From assembly GCA_965207335.1 (NCBI GenBank), contig OZ242267.1, forward strand, positions 1,550,001 through 1,614,000: a DNA stretch of 64,000 bases, written 5' to 3'. How positions within the stretch are numbered: position 1 is the first letter of the stretch; every line of letters begins with the position of its first letter. Below, in pieces: positions 53,161 to 61,203 of the stretch. A program made the position numbers and the translations under genes. Below the pieces are notes generated by a model. The model saw only the letters and a list, made by a program, of their open reading frames with translations. It did not search any database and was not told the DNA's origin. The DNA comes from G965207335 sp965207335. GTDB lineage: Bacteria; Pseudomonadota; Gammaproteobacteria; PS1; Pseudothioglobaceae.

Positions 53161-55620
53161 ATGGCAGACAATACACCACTAAAAGAAAAATCTTACAATC
53201 GCTGGAACGATATTTTTAATCATTTTATTAATGATGCTAAATTGAGTGTAGCACTCGCACTGCCTGGCAAGCATGTGCCATCACCAATAAACACATTAAG
53301 TAAAAAAGATGGCTTTAGACTACACAAAGATTTTGAGCAACTCAATGGCTTGGGTTTTGATAATAGTGTGTCCGGTGGCTTATCTGGTGTTGAAATAATA
53401 GCCCAAATAACAGGTAATAGTATTAACGAGGTAGCACACAAAATACACCAATACTTAGACGGCGAAGATGAAATATCAATTACAAAACCAGCAGAAATTA
53501 AACAACAAATGACAAATGATAGTGAAGATGCCCAAATTACTGCTGAGGAAAAAATCAAATTTACCAAGAAAACAACAAATAATATATTAAACCAAGAAAC
53601 TAATGCTAGTGTAGTTAATCAATATTTAGATAATCGTGGGCTTACAGTTGCAATACCATACCTTAATAGCGATATAATCGGGCTTGATAGTCTTTATTAT
53701 GACAAAAACACAAAAACACCGGCCATGGTCGTTCAAGTTAAAAACAATAATGGCGAATTGTTATTTTTGCATCGCACATATTTAGACAATGATTATCAAA
53801 AAAATAGTAGTGTTGATACAGTTAAAAAAGTAACTACAGCATTAACAAAAGATGCTTATCAACATTCATACTATGTGCAAGTTAATAATGCCATACAAAC
53901 AGATACAGTGCATATTGCAGAAGGTATAGAAACAGCACTAGCAGTTGCTGTTATAAATGAAAATAAACACCCTGTGCTATCAACAATAAGCACAGGAGGT
54001 ATGACTAAATATGAACCCACGGCCAATATTAAAAATGTTGTTATTTGGGCTGATAACGATAAAAACGAAGCAGGTATTAAAACAGCAAAAGAATTAGCAA
54101 ATAAATTACAAAAACAAGGCGTCAATGTTGAGATTAATTTACCTAAACAACAAGGATATGATTTTTTAGATGCACTAAACAGTAATACTACTAAATTATA
54201 TACAAGCATTAAATCATTTTCTAAACAAGTAACAAAACCAACAACTAAAACACAAAAAATTATAACTAAAAAGGAGAGTAAAAAAATGGCAACAAAAACA
54301 CAAACAAAAGTAAATATTAAAAATACAACTAATAACAAAAAAGGTGGTGATGTAAAAAAGCCTCTAACGTTACAAGAAAAGTGGCTACTGCGTACCGCTG
54401 GCACTAAACATACACCTGCTTTTTTAATAAAATATTTAAAATCTAATAATCCTGACATTATAAGAGATGCTCTTATACTGTCCGTCCGTTCTAATAATCA
54501 TAAAATTACCAAGCTTCTTATAAAGCAAGCAAATATTAATCTTAAAGATGCTCGCGGCAATACAGTATTAGCACATGCTGTTGATGTTGGTAATGCTAAG
54601 GCTGTTAGTTTGCTACTTAATCAACATAATATTAATATTAATACTGCTGATTATTTAGGCAATACAGCACTTATAAATGCTATGTATCAAAAAAATAGTA
54701 ATATAACAAATATGCTACTTGAATATAAAGACATTGATATTAACGCAAAAAATAATAATAATGAAACAGCACTAACTTTTGCGATAAAAAATAACAACAC
54801 AACTAATGTTAAATTATTATTAGCACAAGGTGCTGATGCAATTCATAGCGATAAAGATAATGCAATTATACTAGCGGCAAGACAAGGTAGAGAAATGTTA
54901 GTAATGTTTAGCGATAAAAAAATCCTAGCAACAAAAGATGAGAATGGCAAAACAGCACTAATGCACGCTATTAATGGTCTAGAAAGTAAGAAAACTATTA
55001 ATAATATTATTACAAATATGTCAGCAGCTAGTCTTAATATTAAAGATTCTGAGGGCAGCACGGCTCTAATATACGCAATTAAAAATAATGATAAGGCAAG
55101 TATTAATAATTTAATAAATAACTCAAATACTAATCTACAAGACAACAAAGGTAGAACGGCACTTATGCACGCAATTAATGCTGAGGATATTAAAACAGTC
55201 AATATGCTAATAAAACATCATGCTGATATTAATCTACAAGACAACAAAGGTAATACGGCACTTATGCGAGCAGTATCATCGTCTAATAAAACCACACAAA
55301 CACTACTTAAAACAGATATTGATGTTAATCAAAAAGATAGTTCTGGTGATACCGCTCTTATGGTTGCAGCAAGAGATAACAATATTAAAGTAATAATAAT
55401 ATTAGTTAAAGCTGGTGCTGATGCATCAATTAAAAATAATGCTGGTCTTACGGCCAATGATATTGCCAAACCTCGTTCAATAGCTAGATTAGCAATGAGA
55501 GCTTTTGCAAACAAAGAAAATACTATTTTCAATAAACAAAATAATACACCAAAAACAGCTGCACAAGTAATGCGAGAAAAAAGCACAAATAAAGAACGAG
55601 AAGGATTAACAATACATTAA
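53161..55620 (+). CDS. Toprim (primase-like) - ankyrin repeat fusion protein
   Basis: 819 residues. Residues 1-100 resemble the N-terminal zinc-binding part of plasmid primases (GKHVPSP...KKDGFRLHKDFEQ), but the Cys ligands are replaced; I see no Cys in the entire protein. Residues about 200-330 are a Toprim domain with catalytic Glu254 (IAEGIETALAV) and the DxD pair in IWADNDKNEAG (298-300). After a basic linker, residues 430-775 hold about ten ankyrin repeats (DNKGNTALMRAVSSSN; SSGDTALMVAARDNN). It ends in a basic tail (AAQVMREKSTNKEREGL) similar to that of the ankyrin protein at 56676. A strong internal ribosome-binding site and in-frame ATG at 54286 could yield an ankyrin-only product. 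Lies between virB4 and thyA. Role inferred: DNA processing and/or translocated protein. Confidence 0.8.
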   Translation: MADNTPLKEKSYNRWNDIFNHFINDAKLSVALALPGKHVPSPINTLSKKDGFRLHKDFEQLNGLGFDNSVSGGLSGVEIIAQITGNSINEVAHKIHQYLDGEDEISITKPAEIKQQMTNDSEDAQITAEEKIKFTKKTTNNILNQETNASVVNQYLDNRGLTVAIPYLNSDIIGLDSLYYDKNTKTPAMVVQVKNNNGELLFLHRTYLDNDYQKNSSVDTVKKVTTALTKDAYQHSYYVQVNNAIQTDTVHIAEGIETALAVAVINENKHPVLSTISTGGMTKYEPTANIKNVVIWADNDKNEAGIKTAKELANKLQKQGVNVEINLPKQQGYDFLDALNSNTTKLYTSIKSFSKQVTKPTTKTQKIITKKESKKMATKTQTKVNIKNTTNNKKGGDVKKPLTLQEKWLLRTAGTKHTPAFLIKYLKSNNPDIIRDALILSVRSNNHKITKLLIKQANINLKDARGNTVLAHAVDVGNAKAVSLLLNQHNININTADYLGNTALINAMYQKNSNITNMLLEYKDIDINAKNNNNETALTFAIKNNNTTNVKLLLAQGADAIHSDKDNAIILAARQGREMLVMFSDKKILATKDENGKTALMHAINGLESKKTINNIITNMSAASLNIKDSEGSTALIYAIKNNDKASINNLINNSNTNLQDNKGRTALMHAINAEDIKTVNMLIKHHADINLQDNKGNTALMRAVSSSNKTTQTLLKTDIDVNQKDSSGDTALMVAARDNNIKVIIILVKAGADASIKNNAGLTANDIAKPRSIARLAMRAFANKENTIFNKQNNTPKTAAQVMREKSTNKEREGLTIH
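54271..54288 (+). promoter_or_regulatory. Internal Shine-Dalgarno and in-frame start inside the Toprim-ankyrin gene
   Basis: AAGGAG at 54271-54276 and ATG at 54286, in frame with the 819-codon gene, would start a 444-residue ankyrin-only form (residue 376 onward). The spacing and sequence are as good as those of real gene starts in this operon. Confidence 0.65.
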
Positions 55621-55637
55621 AAAGAAAAGGAGCAATA

Positions 55638-56432
55638 ATGAAGCAATATTTAGAATTATTACAACTTATTAAAATCACAGTCATAGACAAAAGCGATAGA
55701 ACAGATACAGGCACTAAGGCTATATTTGCTCATCAAATGCGTTTTGACTTACAACAAGGATTTCCGTTAATAACTACCAAGAAAATTCATATACCATCTT
55801 TTGTGCATGAGTTGTTGTGGTTTTTAAGTGGTAATACTAATATCAAGTATTTGAATGATAACGGAGTTAGAATATGGGATGCGTGGGCTAATAATAATGG
55901 CGACTTAGGACGAGTATATGGTGCTCAATGGCGTTCTTGGCAAAAGAGTGATGATGAGGTAATTGACCAAATATCAACAGTAATTGAGCAAATTAAAACC
56001 AATCCTAATTCAAGGCGACTATTAGTATCGGCTTGGAATGTGGGCGAGCTTGATAAAATGGCACTTCCGCCTTGTCATTTATTATTTCAATTTTTTGTTG
56101 CTAATAATAAACTATCGTGCCAGTTGTATCAAAGAAGTTGTGATGTATTTTTAGGTGTGCCATTTAATATTGCTTCATACTCATTATTGACCCATATGAT
56201 AGCTCAACAATGCAACTTATCAGTAGGAGAGTTTATCTGGACTGGTGGTGATTGTCATATTTACAACAACCATATTCAACAAGTAAATACTCAATTAAGC
56301 CGTAGCCCTAAAGCCCTACCAATTCTAAATATAAAAAATACTCCAAAAGATATTTTTAGTTACACCATAGATGATTTTGAGTTTCTAAATTATAACCCTG
56401 ATGAGCATATTAAAGCCAAAGTATCAGTTTAA
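55638..56432 (+). CDS. thyA: Thymidylate synthase ThyA
   Basis: 264 residues, same length as E. coli ThyA. Folate-dependent dUMP methylation to dTMP. Motifs: DRTDTGTKAIFAHQMRFDL in pattern, FPLITTKKIH, LWFLSGNTN, WDAWANNNGDLGRVYGAQWR in pattern, catalytic Cys146 in LPPCHLLFQF, and QRSCDVFLGVPFNIASY. AAAGGAG upstream of the ATG. It lies inside the conjugative element, between two ankyrin-containing genes, away from its usual lgt neighbour. Whether the host has a second copy cannot be seen here. Confidence 0.97.
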   Translation: MKQYLELLQLIKITVIDKSDRTDTGTKAIFAHQMRFDLQQGFPLITTKKIHIPSFVHELLWFLSGNTNIKYLNDNGVRIWDAWANNNGDLGRVYGAQWRSWQKSDDEVIDQISTVIEQIKTNPNSRRLLVSAWNVGELDKMALPPCHLLFQFFVANNKLSCQLYQRSCDVFLGVPFNIASYSLLTHMIAQQCNLSVGEFIWTGGDCHIYNNHIQQVNTQLSRSPKALPILNIKNTPKDIFSYTIDDFEFLNYNPDEHIKAKVSV

Positions 56433-56455
56433 TTAAATTTTAAGAAATAAATATT

Positions 56456-56671
56456 ATGGATGAATACTTAAAAAGCGTGCAAAAAAAGATTGCTAAATTT
56501 GATAGCTTTCAATTAGCTAGAGACTTTGTAACAAATTATCCAGCAACACATTTTTCTTTAATTGATACTATTAAAGTATTTGATAAATGCGATCCAATTG
56601 ATGCGCTTAAAGATATAGCAGTTTTATACGCCTTATTCGCACTTAAAGCCAATGAAACAAATAAGAGGTAA
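56456..56671 (+). CDS. Small hypothetical protein
   Basis: 71 residues, unrecognised, helical, charged, no membrane segment; ends KANETNKR. Twenty-three bp after thyA and four before the next ankyrin gene, so part of the operon. No function assigned. Confidence 0.5.
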   Translation: MDEYLKSVQKKIAKFDSFQLARDFVTNYPATHFSLIDTIKVFDKCDPIDALKDIAVLYALFALKANETNKR

Positions 56672-56675
56672 TATT

Positions 56676-57398
56676 ATGGAATGGAAAACACTAACTGTAG
56701 ATGAGGTCAAAAAAATAAACATGCAATTTGCTAATAACAATGATTATACTGCACTGCATTTTTTAATTAGTAATAATATTGTTGATGTAATAAATGCTGC
56801 TATCAAGGCTGGTGCTGATGTTAATAAGGCAGACAAACAGGGACACACCCCATTACATCACGCTGCTATTAATGCCGAGAATCCAGACATAATAAATATA
56901 CTTGTTAAGGCTGGTGCTTATATTAATGCCAAAGATAATAACGGTAAAAAAGCCATAGACTTGGCAGAGTATAACAAGCATCACAGCAATATAATTCAAC
57001 AAACAATAAGAGCAAACACCAAGATAAACTCAATGGATTTAGCAAAAGAATTAGAATCTACTGGATACATTGATTTTGAACACAATAATATATTTTACAA
57101 CTTTAATACAGACATAAATAATACTCATTCTTTTAAAGCAGAAAATCTATTAAGTGGACATAAATACAGTGCTGATGTAGGAATTAAAGATGCAAGAGAA
57201 GCGTTAGAATTTACTCTAAATAGCGGTAAATACTTTGAATTAGACAAAGTGCCAGAGCAGCTACAAAAGAAACGAGACGCTGTTTTAAAGCAATATGACA
57301 AACTTAAAAATATAGATAGTAATAAAACTAAACAAACAAAATCAGCAACGCAAGTATTAAAAGAAAAAGGAAGTAATGAACAGGGGTTGAGCAGATGA
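56676..57398 (+). CDS. Ankyrin repeat protein of the conjugative element
   Basis: 240 residues from the ATG at 56676 (AGAGGTAAT upstream); an ATG 24 bases earlier overlaps the previous gene and has no ribosome-binding site. Two to three ankyrin repeats at about 25-115 (YTALHFLISNNIVDVINAAI; KQGHTPLHHAAINAENPDII; NGKKAIDLAEYNKHH), then a unique domain (YIDFEHNNIFYNFNTD) and a C-terminal tail ATQVLKEKGSNEQGL like that of the Toprim-ankyrin protein. Overlaps the next gene by ATGA. Candidate secreted or DNA-transfer accessory protein. Confidence 0.7.
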   Translation: MEWKTLTVDEVKKINMQFANNNDYTALHFLISNNIVDVINAAIKAGADVNKADKQGHTPLHHAAINAENPDIINILVKAGAYINAKDNNGKKAIDLAEYNKHHSNIIQQTIRANTKINSMDLAKELESTGYIDFEHNNIFYNFNTDINNTHSFKAENLLSGHKYSADVGIKDAREALEFTLNSGKYFELDKVPEQLQKKRDAVLKQYDKLKNIDSNKTKQTKSATQVLKEKGSNEQGLSR

Positions 57399-58630
57399 AA
57401 GATGTTATAGTAAGGTCTGAGTTTAATCTAAACAAACACGCACATTTTTTGTTTCCGCACCCCGATTCTTGTGATTTGAGCAAGCCTAGAACTAGCAAGT
57501 TATCATATAATGAATTAGATAAAACCGTGCAGTCATCTATTACTATTAGCCCACTTGCTAACGAAAAATCCTTTTCAATTAAAACATACGATGTATTGGT
57601 AGCGGTTATTAAAATTTGGGAAAATTTAGGCAAGCCAAACCCGTTTGATAAGTTTAAATGCTCACTAAGAGACATTGCAAAAGAAATGGGGCTTAGTGAT
57701 GGCAGTAATGTAATAACTGATGTTGCCAAAGAATTAAGACGCTTAAAAGTAACAAATATTAACTGGTTAAAATCATATAGTTATAAAGATACAAATAATA
57801 AATTAGTATCAAGGTCTGAGCTTAAAGATATGAATATATTAGCAAGTATAACTTTTAGGTCCAATGTTGAATCTAAAGATAAAAAAGACTTTTTTAAAGA
57901 CGCCAAACAAACAGTAATAAAGTTTAGCGATGAGGTTGCTAATAATTTACTCAATAAAATTAATGTGCCACTAAACTTAAAAGTTTATAATTCCTTGCAA
58001 AAAAAGCAATACGCCAAGATTTTCTATATCAAAATAAATACATTCTTATTGTCAAAGAATAATAACAACAAAATAACAATACTAACTGGATTAGAAGTAA
58101 TAGAATTATTAGGTGCTACATCAGAAAGGTATACTAAAAAATATGAAAGAAAAACATTTTTACAACGCCTAAAACAAACACTAAACAACAAACAACTATC
58201 ACTAACTAATTACACACTACGTTTAGATATTAAAGATTCTAAGGATAAAAAAGATTATTTACTTATTTGTAAAGCAATAAAAACCTCTAATGAAAGAATA
58301 ATACCTATTGTTAATAGTGATAAACAAACTATTGATTATCTAGTTATGTATATAGTTAATGGTATTGGCTTCAAACTAGATAATACTAATAATAGTTATT
58401 ACACAAAATTAGCAAAACACTACCCAGAAGAACTTATACACAGAGCCATCAGCGGTTTACAAGAAATGCTAAATTACAAAGCAACAACAGCTGAGCCAAT
58501 AATAAATAAACAAGCTTATTTTACTGCTGAATTACATAGATTAGCACACGGTAGTGGGTTGTTGTGGATAAAGGATTGTGGTATTGATTGTAAGTATCAA
58601 AATCAAACAATAATAGAGCATAAAAAATGA
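57395..58630 (+). CDS. Replication-initiator-like protein (RepA-type, winged helix)
   Basis: 411 residues. The pattern is that of plasmid initiators with two winged-helix regions: ISPLANEKSFSIKTYDVLVA followed by FKCSLRDIAKEMGLSDGSNV (helix-turn-helix-like, about 85-105) and a second region with YAKIFYIKINTFLLSKNNNN and LTGLEVIELLGATSERY. No catalytic motif is visible. The three 19-bp palindromic repeats and ssb directly downstream fit a rep/ori arrangement. I cannot name the family with certainty. Overlaps both neighbours (ATGA at each end). Confidence 0.6.
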   Translation: MKDVIVRSEFNLNKHAHFLFPHPDSCDLSKPRTSKLSYNELDKTVQSSITISPLANEKSFSIKTYDVLVAVIKIWENLGKPNPFDKFKCSLRDIAKEMGLSDGSNVITDVAKELRRLKVTNINWLKSYSYKDTNNKLVSRSELKDMNILASITFRSNVESKDKKDFFKDAKQTVIKFSDEVANNLLNKINVPLNLKVYNSLQKKQYAKIFYIKINTFLLSKNNNNKITILTGLEVIELLGATSERYTKKYERKTFLQRLKQTLNNKQLSLTNYTLRLDIKDSKDKKDYLLICKAIKTSNERIIPIVNSDKQTIDYLVMYIVNGIGFKLDNTNNSYYTKLAKHYPEELIHRAISGLQEMLNYKATTAEPIINKQAYFTAELHRLAHGSGLLWIKDCGIDCKYQNQTIIEHKK

Positions 58631-58713
58631 GCAAAATAACAAAAAACAGCACCTATATACCCATACAGCATAATAAAAAAAGTGTCTTAAATTGCAGATA
58701 TACTCGTTTTAGC

Positions 58714-58874
58714 CCTGCGAAGTTGGTGCAGGGATTTAGTGCAAGAATTAAGCAAAATTTAGTTAAAAAAGGGCAAGTATTATCAAAACAGGATAAAAAT
58801 AGGCAAAAACAAGCAATATTTGCATCAATTTTGCCTGCGAAGTTGGTGCAGGTTGCCTGCGAAGTTGGTGCAGG
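58714..58874 (+). repeat. Three 19-bp palindromic repeats (possible iterons) between rep and ssb
   Basis: CCTGCGAAGTTGGTGCAGG occurs exactly at 58714-58732, 58834-58852 and 58856-58874. The last two start 22 bp apart, two helical turns. The CCTGC/GCAGG ends are inverted. They are GC-rich in very AT-rich DNA. The 375 bp from 58627 to 59001 form an open frame in phase with ssb, but the translated product is unlike a protein (repeat-derived KLVQ, then a random hydrophobic run), so I treat it as non-coding: a candidate replication origin or regulatory region. Confidence 0.7.
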
Positions 58875-59001
58875 GATTTTCTTTGCAACTAACTATTTTA
58901 ACTTGCTTTTTTTATCCCTTCTACTTAATGTTTTTACTAATGTTACTATATACATTGCAAAAAACGCAAATTTTAACAACAAAAAAAATGGAGCTAAAAC
59001 C

Positions 59002-59373
59002 ATGAAAAATCGTAATTTAGTGTTTTTAATAGGTTTTATAAGCAAAATCAATAAATTAAGAATTATAACGACCTCAAATAAAGAGTTATTATCATTTAGC
59101 GTTGCTACAAATAAAGAATGGGTTGACGATAAGGGAAAGGTTAAGAAAATAACGCAGTTTCATAATGTTTTTATAACTGGCAAAAAAGCAAGAATATTAG
59201 CAAATAACTTAAAAATACAAGTAGGTGATTATGTTGATATAGAAGGGGAAATACAATACAGTGAAAGTTTTAGTATTAAGATTGGAGCAATACAAAACTA
59301 TACCAACATCATAGCCAAAGAAGTATCTCTTTTAGCAAGAAAAGAAAAGGTAAATAAAGAACAAAAACAATGA
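59002..59373 (+). CDS. ssb: Single-stranded DNA-binding protein, OB fold
   Basis: 123 residues from the ATG at 59002 (TGGAGC upstream), starting MKNRNLVFLIGFISKINKLR. OB-fold pattern: LLSFSVATNKEWVDDKGKVK, then QFHNVFITGKKARILANNLK and VGDYVDIEGEIQYSES, matching SSB strands 3-5. The acidic DnaB/partner-binding tip (DDDIPF) is absent; the tail is basic (KVNKEQKQ). An in-frame extension up to 58627 exists but looks non-coding. Plasmid-type SSB coating transferred DNA is likely. Confidence 0.8.
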   Translation: MKNRNLVFLIGFISKINKLRIITTSNKELLSFSVATNKEWVDDKGKVKKITQFHNVFITGKKARILANNLKIQVGDYVDIEGEIQYSESFSIKIGAIQNYTNIIAKEVSLLARKEKVNKEQKQ

Positions 59374-59648
59374 ATTATACCAATAAATCTTTTAAAACTG
59401 GAATAACTAAAATGGTAGCACTACTTACCGCAAGCACGACAACAACAACTACATTATATATGTTCTGTTTTATGTTTTTTAAACCTAGAGTGCAACAAAA
59501 TAGTAATGCCATACAATCGTTAATTAAGGAAATTAAGAAATTACTTGCTATTAGTAGTCGCAAAATAAAACTGCAAAAATTTTATACTGTAATTAGTTTT
59601 ATTGTTGCAATTATTAGTTTAGCATTTAATGTTTACAGCATTTTATAA
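59370..59648 (+). CDS. Small membrane protein
   Basis: 92 residues, overlapping the ssb stop by ATGA. Two hydrophobic segments (about 17-37 and 68-90) with a basic amphipathic helix between (QSLIKEIKKLLAISSRKIKL). No family recognised. Likely an inner-membrane accessory of the T4SS. Confidence 0.55.
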   Translation: MNYTNKSFKTGITKMVALLTASTTTTTTLYMFCFMFFKPRVQQNSNAIQSLIKEIKKLLAISSRKIKLQKFYTVISFIVAIISLAFNVYSIL

Positions 59649-59683
59649 CTATGTATATATTTAATAAACAAAGGAGTAAAACA

Positions 59684-60901
59684 ATGAAAAACAATTATGA
59701 AAACAACTTAAACAAGGTTGCTAAAATAACAACAGTAGATATTTGGCTGGCTATCATCCATTTAATAAGGCGAATTTCTAAGTCTTTAATATCCTTAGTT
59801 AAAGTAGTTGTTGTAGCTAGTAAGTCGTTTTTTACTAGCATTAAATCTGACTTAGTAGCCAATTCACCCTTTAGCGTATCGTCTAAGGCTTCTTGCAAAA
59901 TAACAACTTGTTCTTTTGCTTGTGATTCGTTAACTCCCTTAGCAACTAAACGATCAACATATCCAATAGCATTAAATGTAATAGCACTCATAATCAAGTC
60001 AAATTGTTTAACATTAAAATCATTATACCAGAAAAGCAAAAAACTATTTAATGCTTTGTTTGCTACTGTGTTATTAACTAGCACAGCACAAGCAAATGTA
60101 GTAGTAACAGACCCTACAAGTTATGGCTACTATGTTGAGCAGCTAAAAACATCCTCAGAGCAACTAAAAGCAGATAAAAACTTAGGTAGAGATATAGACA
60201 GTATAGTTGCTAGCAGTAAAGAAGTGTTTGGTTTTGCCAGTGATATTGAGAGTAATTTTAAAAAAGAATTAGAAGTATATAATAATTATCGCAACTCTCT
60301 TAGTCCACTACAACGCAAAAAACTTGATTTTGACAGAGGATTTGACCCTAAGAATTTACGAGATATTATAGATACAAATTTAGACGGTATATTTGTTGAC
60401 CCAGACGACCCACTCTTTCATACTGAGAAAATAAGAAAAGCTAGAAATTATGAACGCCAACGCTATATCAAAGAGGCACTAATTAAAACAGAGACAGAAT
60501 TAGCAGAAATAGGTAATCACTATGAAAAAATGGCTGAGTATGCAAAAAAAGCTCAAAACACCAAATCACCCAAAGCAGCAGCAGACTTAACTAATGCCCT
60601 GTTGCTTGAAATCATAAAGGCTATTACTACCCTAACTGAGGTGGTAACAACACTAGGACAGGCTGAAATGGCACTTAAATATACCCATTATAATAAGAAA
60701 AGCCATGAGAATCATGTAAAAGCACAAAAAAAACGGTTTCCTAGTGAAATTAAAATTTATAACAAAATATTCACAATAGATGAATATCGTGCTACTAACG
60801 AAAGATGCAGACAATACAAAAGAGAACATGGAACAAGTGATATTTGGCTCAATGGATTACCTTGTAGTGTTAAAGCAGGTAGAAAAGGCAAGCCAAAATG
60901 A
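59684..60901 (+). CDS. virB5: VirB5/TrbJ-like T4SS protein, 5' end split by an antisense insertion
   Basis: The mature part (from about 60094, NVVVTDPTSYGYYVEQLKTS) has the VirB5/TrbJ look: a helical N-terminus after a signal peptide, with long helices. The signal peptide KKLFNALFATVLLTSTAQA has no start codon near it: ATG, GTG and TTG are absent in frame immediately upstream. The only good start (AAAGGAG, ATG 59684) lies 300 bp before it, and the DNA between is the antisense of a DUF1640 gene that happens to stay open. I infer that a DUF1640 gene was inserted just after the virB5 start codon. As it stands the protein would be 405 residues with the signal peptide buried near 118-136; whether it is functional is unclear. 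Confidence 0.6.
   Translation: MKNNYENNLNKVAKITTVDIWLAIIHLIRRISKSLISLVKVVVVASKSFFTSIKSDLVANSPFSVSSKASCKITTCSFACDSLTPLATKRSTYPIALNVIALIIKSNCLTLKSLYQKSKKLFNALFATVLLTSTAQANVVVTDPTSYGYYVEQLKTSSEQLKADKNLGRDIDSIVASSKEVFGFASDIESNFKKELEVYNNYRNSLSPLQRKKLDFDRGFDPKNLRDIIDTNLDGIFVDPDDPLFHTEKIRKARNYERQRYIKEALIKTETELAEIGNHYEKMAEYAKKAQNTKSPKAAADLTNALLLEIIKAITTLTEVVTTLGQAEMALKYTHYNKKSHENHVKAQKKRFPSEIKIYNKIFTIDEYRATNERCRQYKREHGTSDIWLNGLPCSVKAGRKGKPK
59695..59991 (-). CDS. DUF1640 (CCDC90-like) coiled-coil membrane protein, copy 1
   Basis: 98 residues starting MSAITFNAIGYVDRLVAKGV. The family pattern is clear: ITFDT-like opening, Gln/Ala-rich helix (ESQAKEQVVILQEAL), LATKSDL, a coiled coil with LEIRLIKWM, and one C-terminal membrane helix ending LATLFKLF. 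DUF1640 proteins are small helical hairpin-forming membrane proteins of unknown bacterial function, related to mitochondrial MCUR1/CCDC90. It is antisense inside the virB5 reading frame. An in-frame ATG 93 bases upstream is less likely. No Shine-Dalgarno seen. Confidence 0.82.
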   Translation of the reverse strand: MSAITFNAIGYVDRLVAKGVNESQAKEQVVILQEALDDTLKGELATKSDLMLVKNDLLATTTTLTKDIKDLEIRLIKWMIASQISTVVILATLFKLFS

Positions 60902-61203
60902 TTATAATTAATTGGCTTAAAAGTATATTACAACCGCTATTTGATTTTTTTGATGAGTTAGTAGAGGCTATGTTAGATGCTAGTAATAAATATTTATATT
61001 TTAGGTTACCCAAATCTAAAATAACATCATTAGATGATTATAGAAGATTGGGTTTATCGGTAATTGTTTATATTATGTTTTTTATTCTAGCATCAACTAT
61101 TTTTAAACCACTACTAATATTTGCCTTTGGCGGCAGTGTTATTTTGGTTGTTTTATTTAATAAGTATCAACAGCAATTAGAAAAACTAGAGCATAAAAAA
61201 TGA
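60898..61203 (+). CDS. Small membrane protein between virB5 and virB6
   Basis: 101 residues, two membrane helices (about 50-70 and 72-90), a helical N-terminus and a Gln/Lys/Glu tail. Overlaps both neighbours by ATGA, so it is coupled. The position fits an uncharacterised accessory or entry-exclusion-like protein often found near virB5/virB6, but the sequence does not prove this. Confidence 0.6.
   Translation: MIIINWLKSILQPLFDFFDELVEAMLDASNKYLYFRLPKSKITSLDDYRRLGLSVIVYIMFFILASTIFKPLLIFAFGGSVILVVLFNKYQQQLEKLEHKK

Noticed and set aside
58627..59001. In-frame 125-residue N-terminal extension of ssb
   Set aside because: Encodes iteron-like DNA repeats and a random hydrophobic stretch; an ATG with GGAG at 59002 gives a normal SSB N-terminus.
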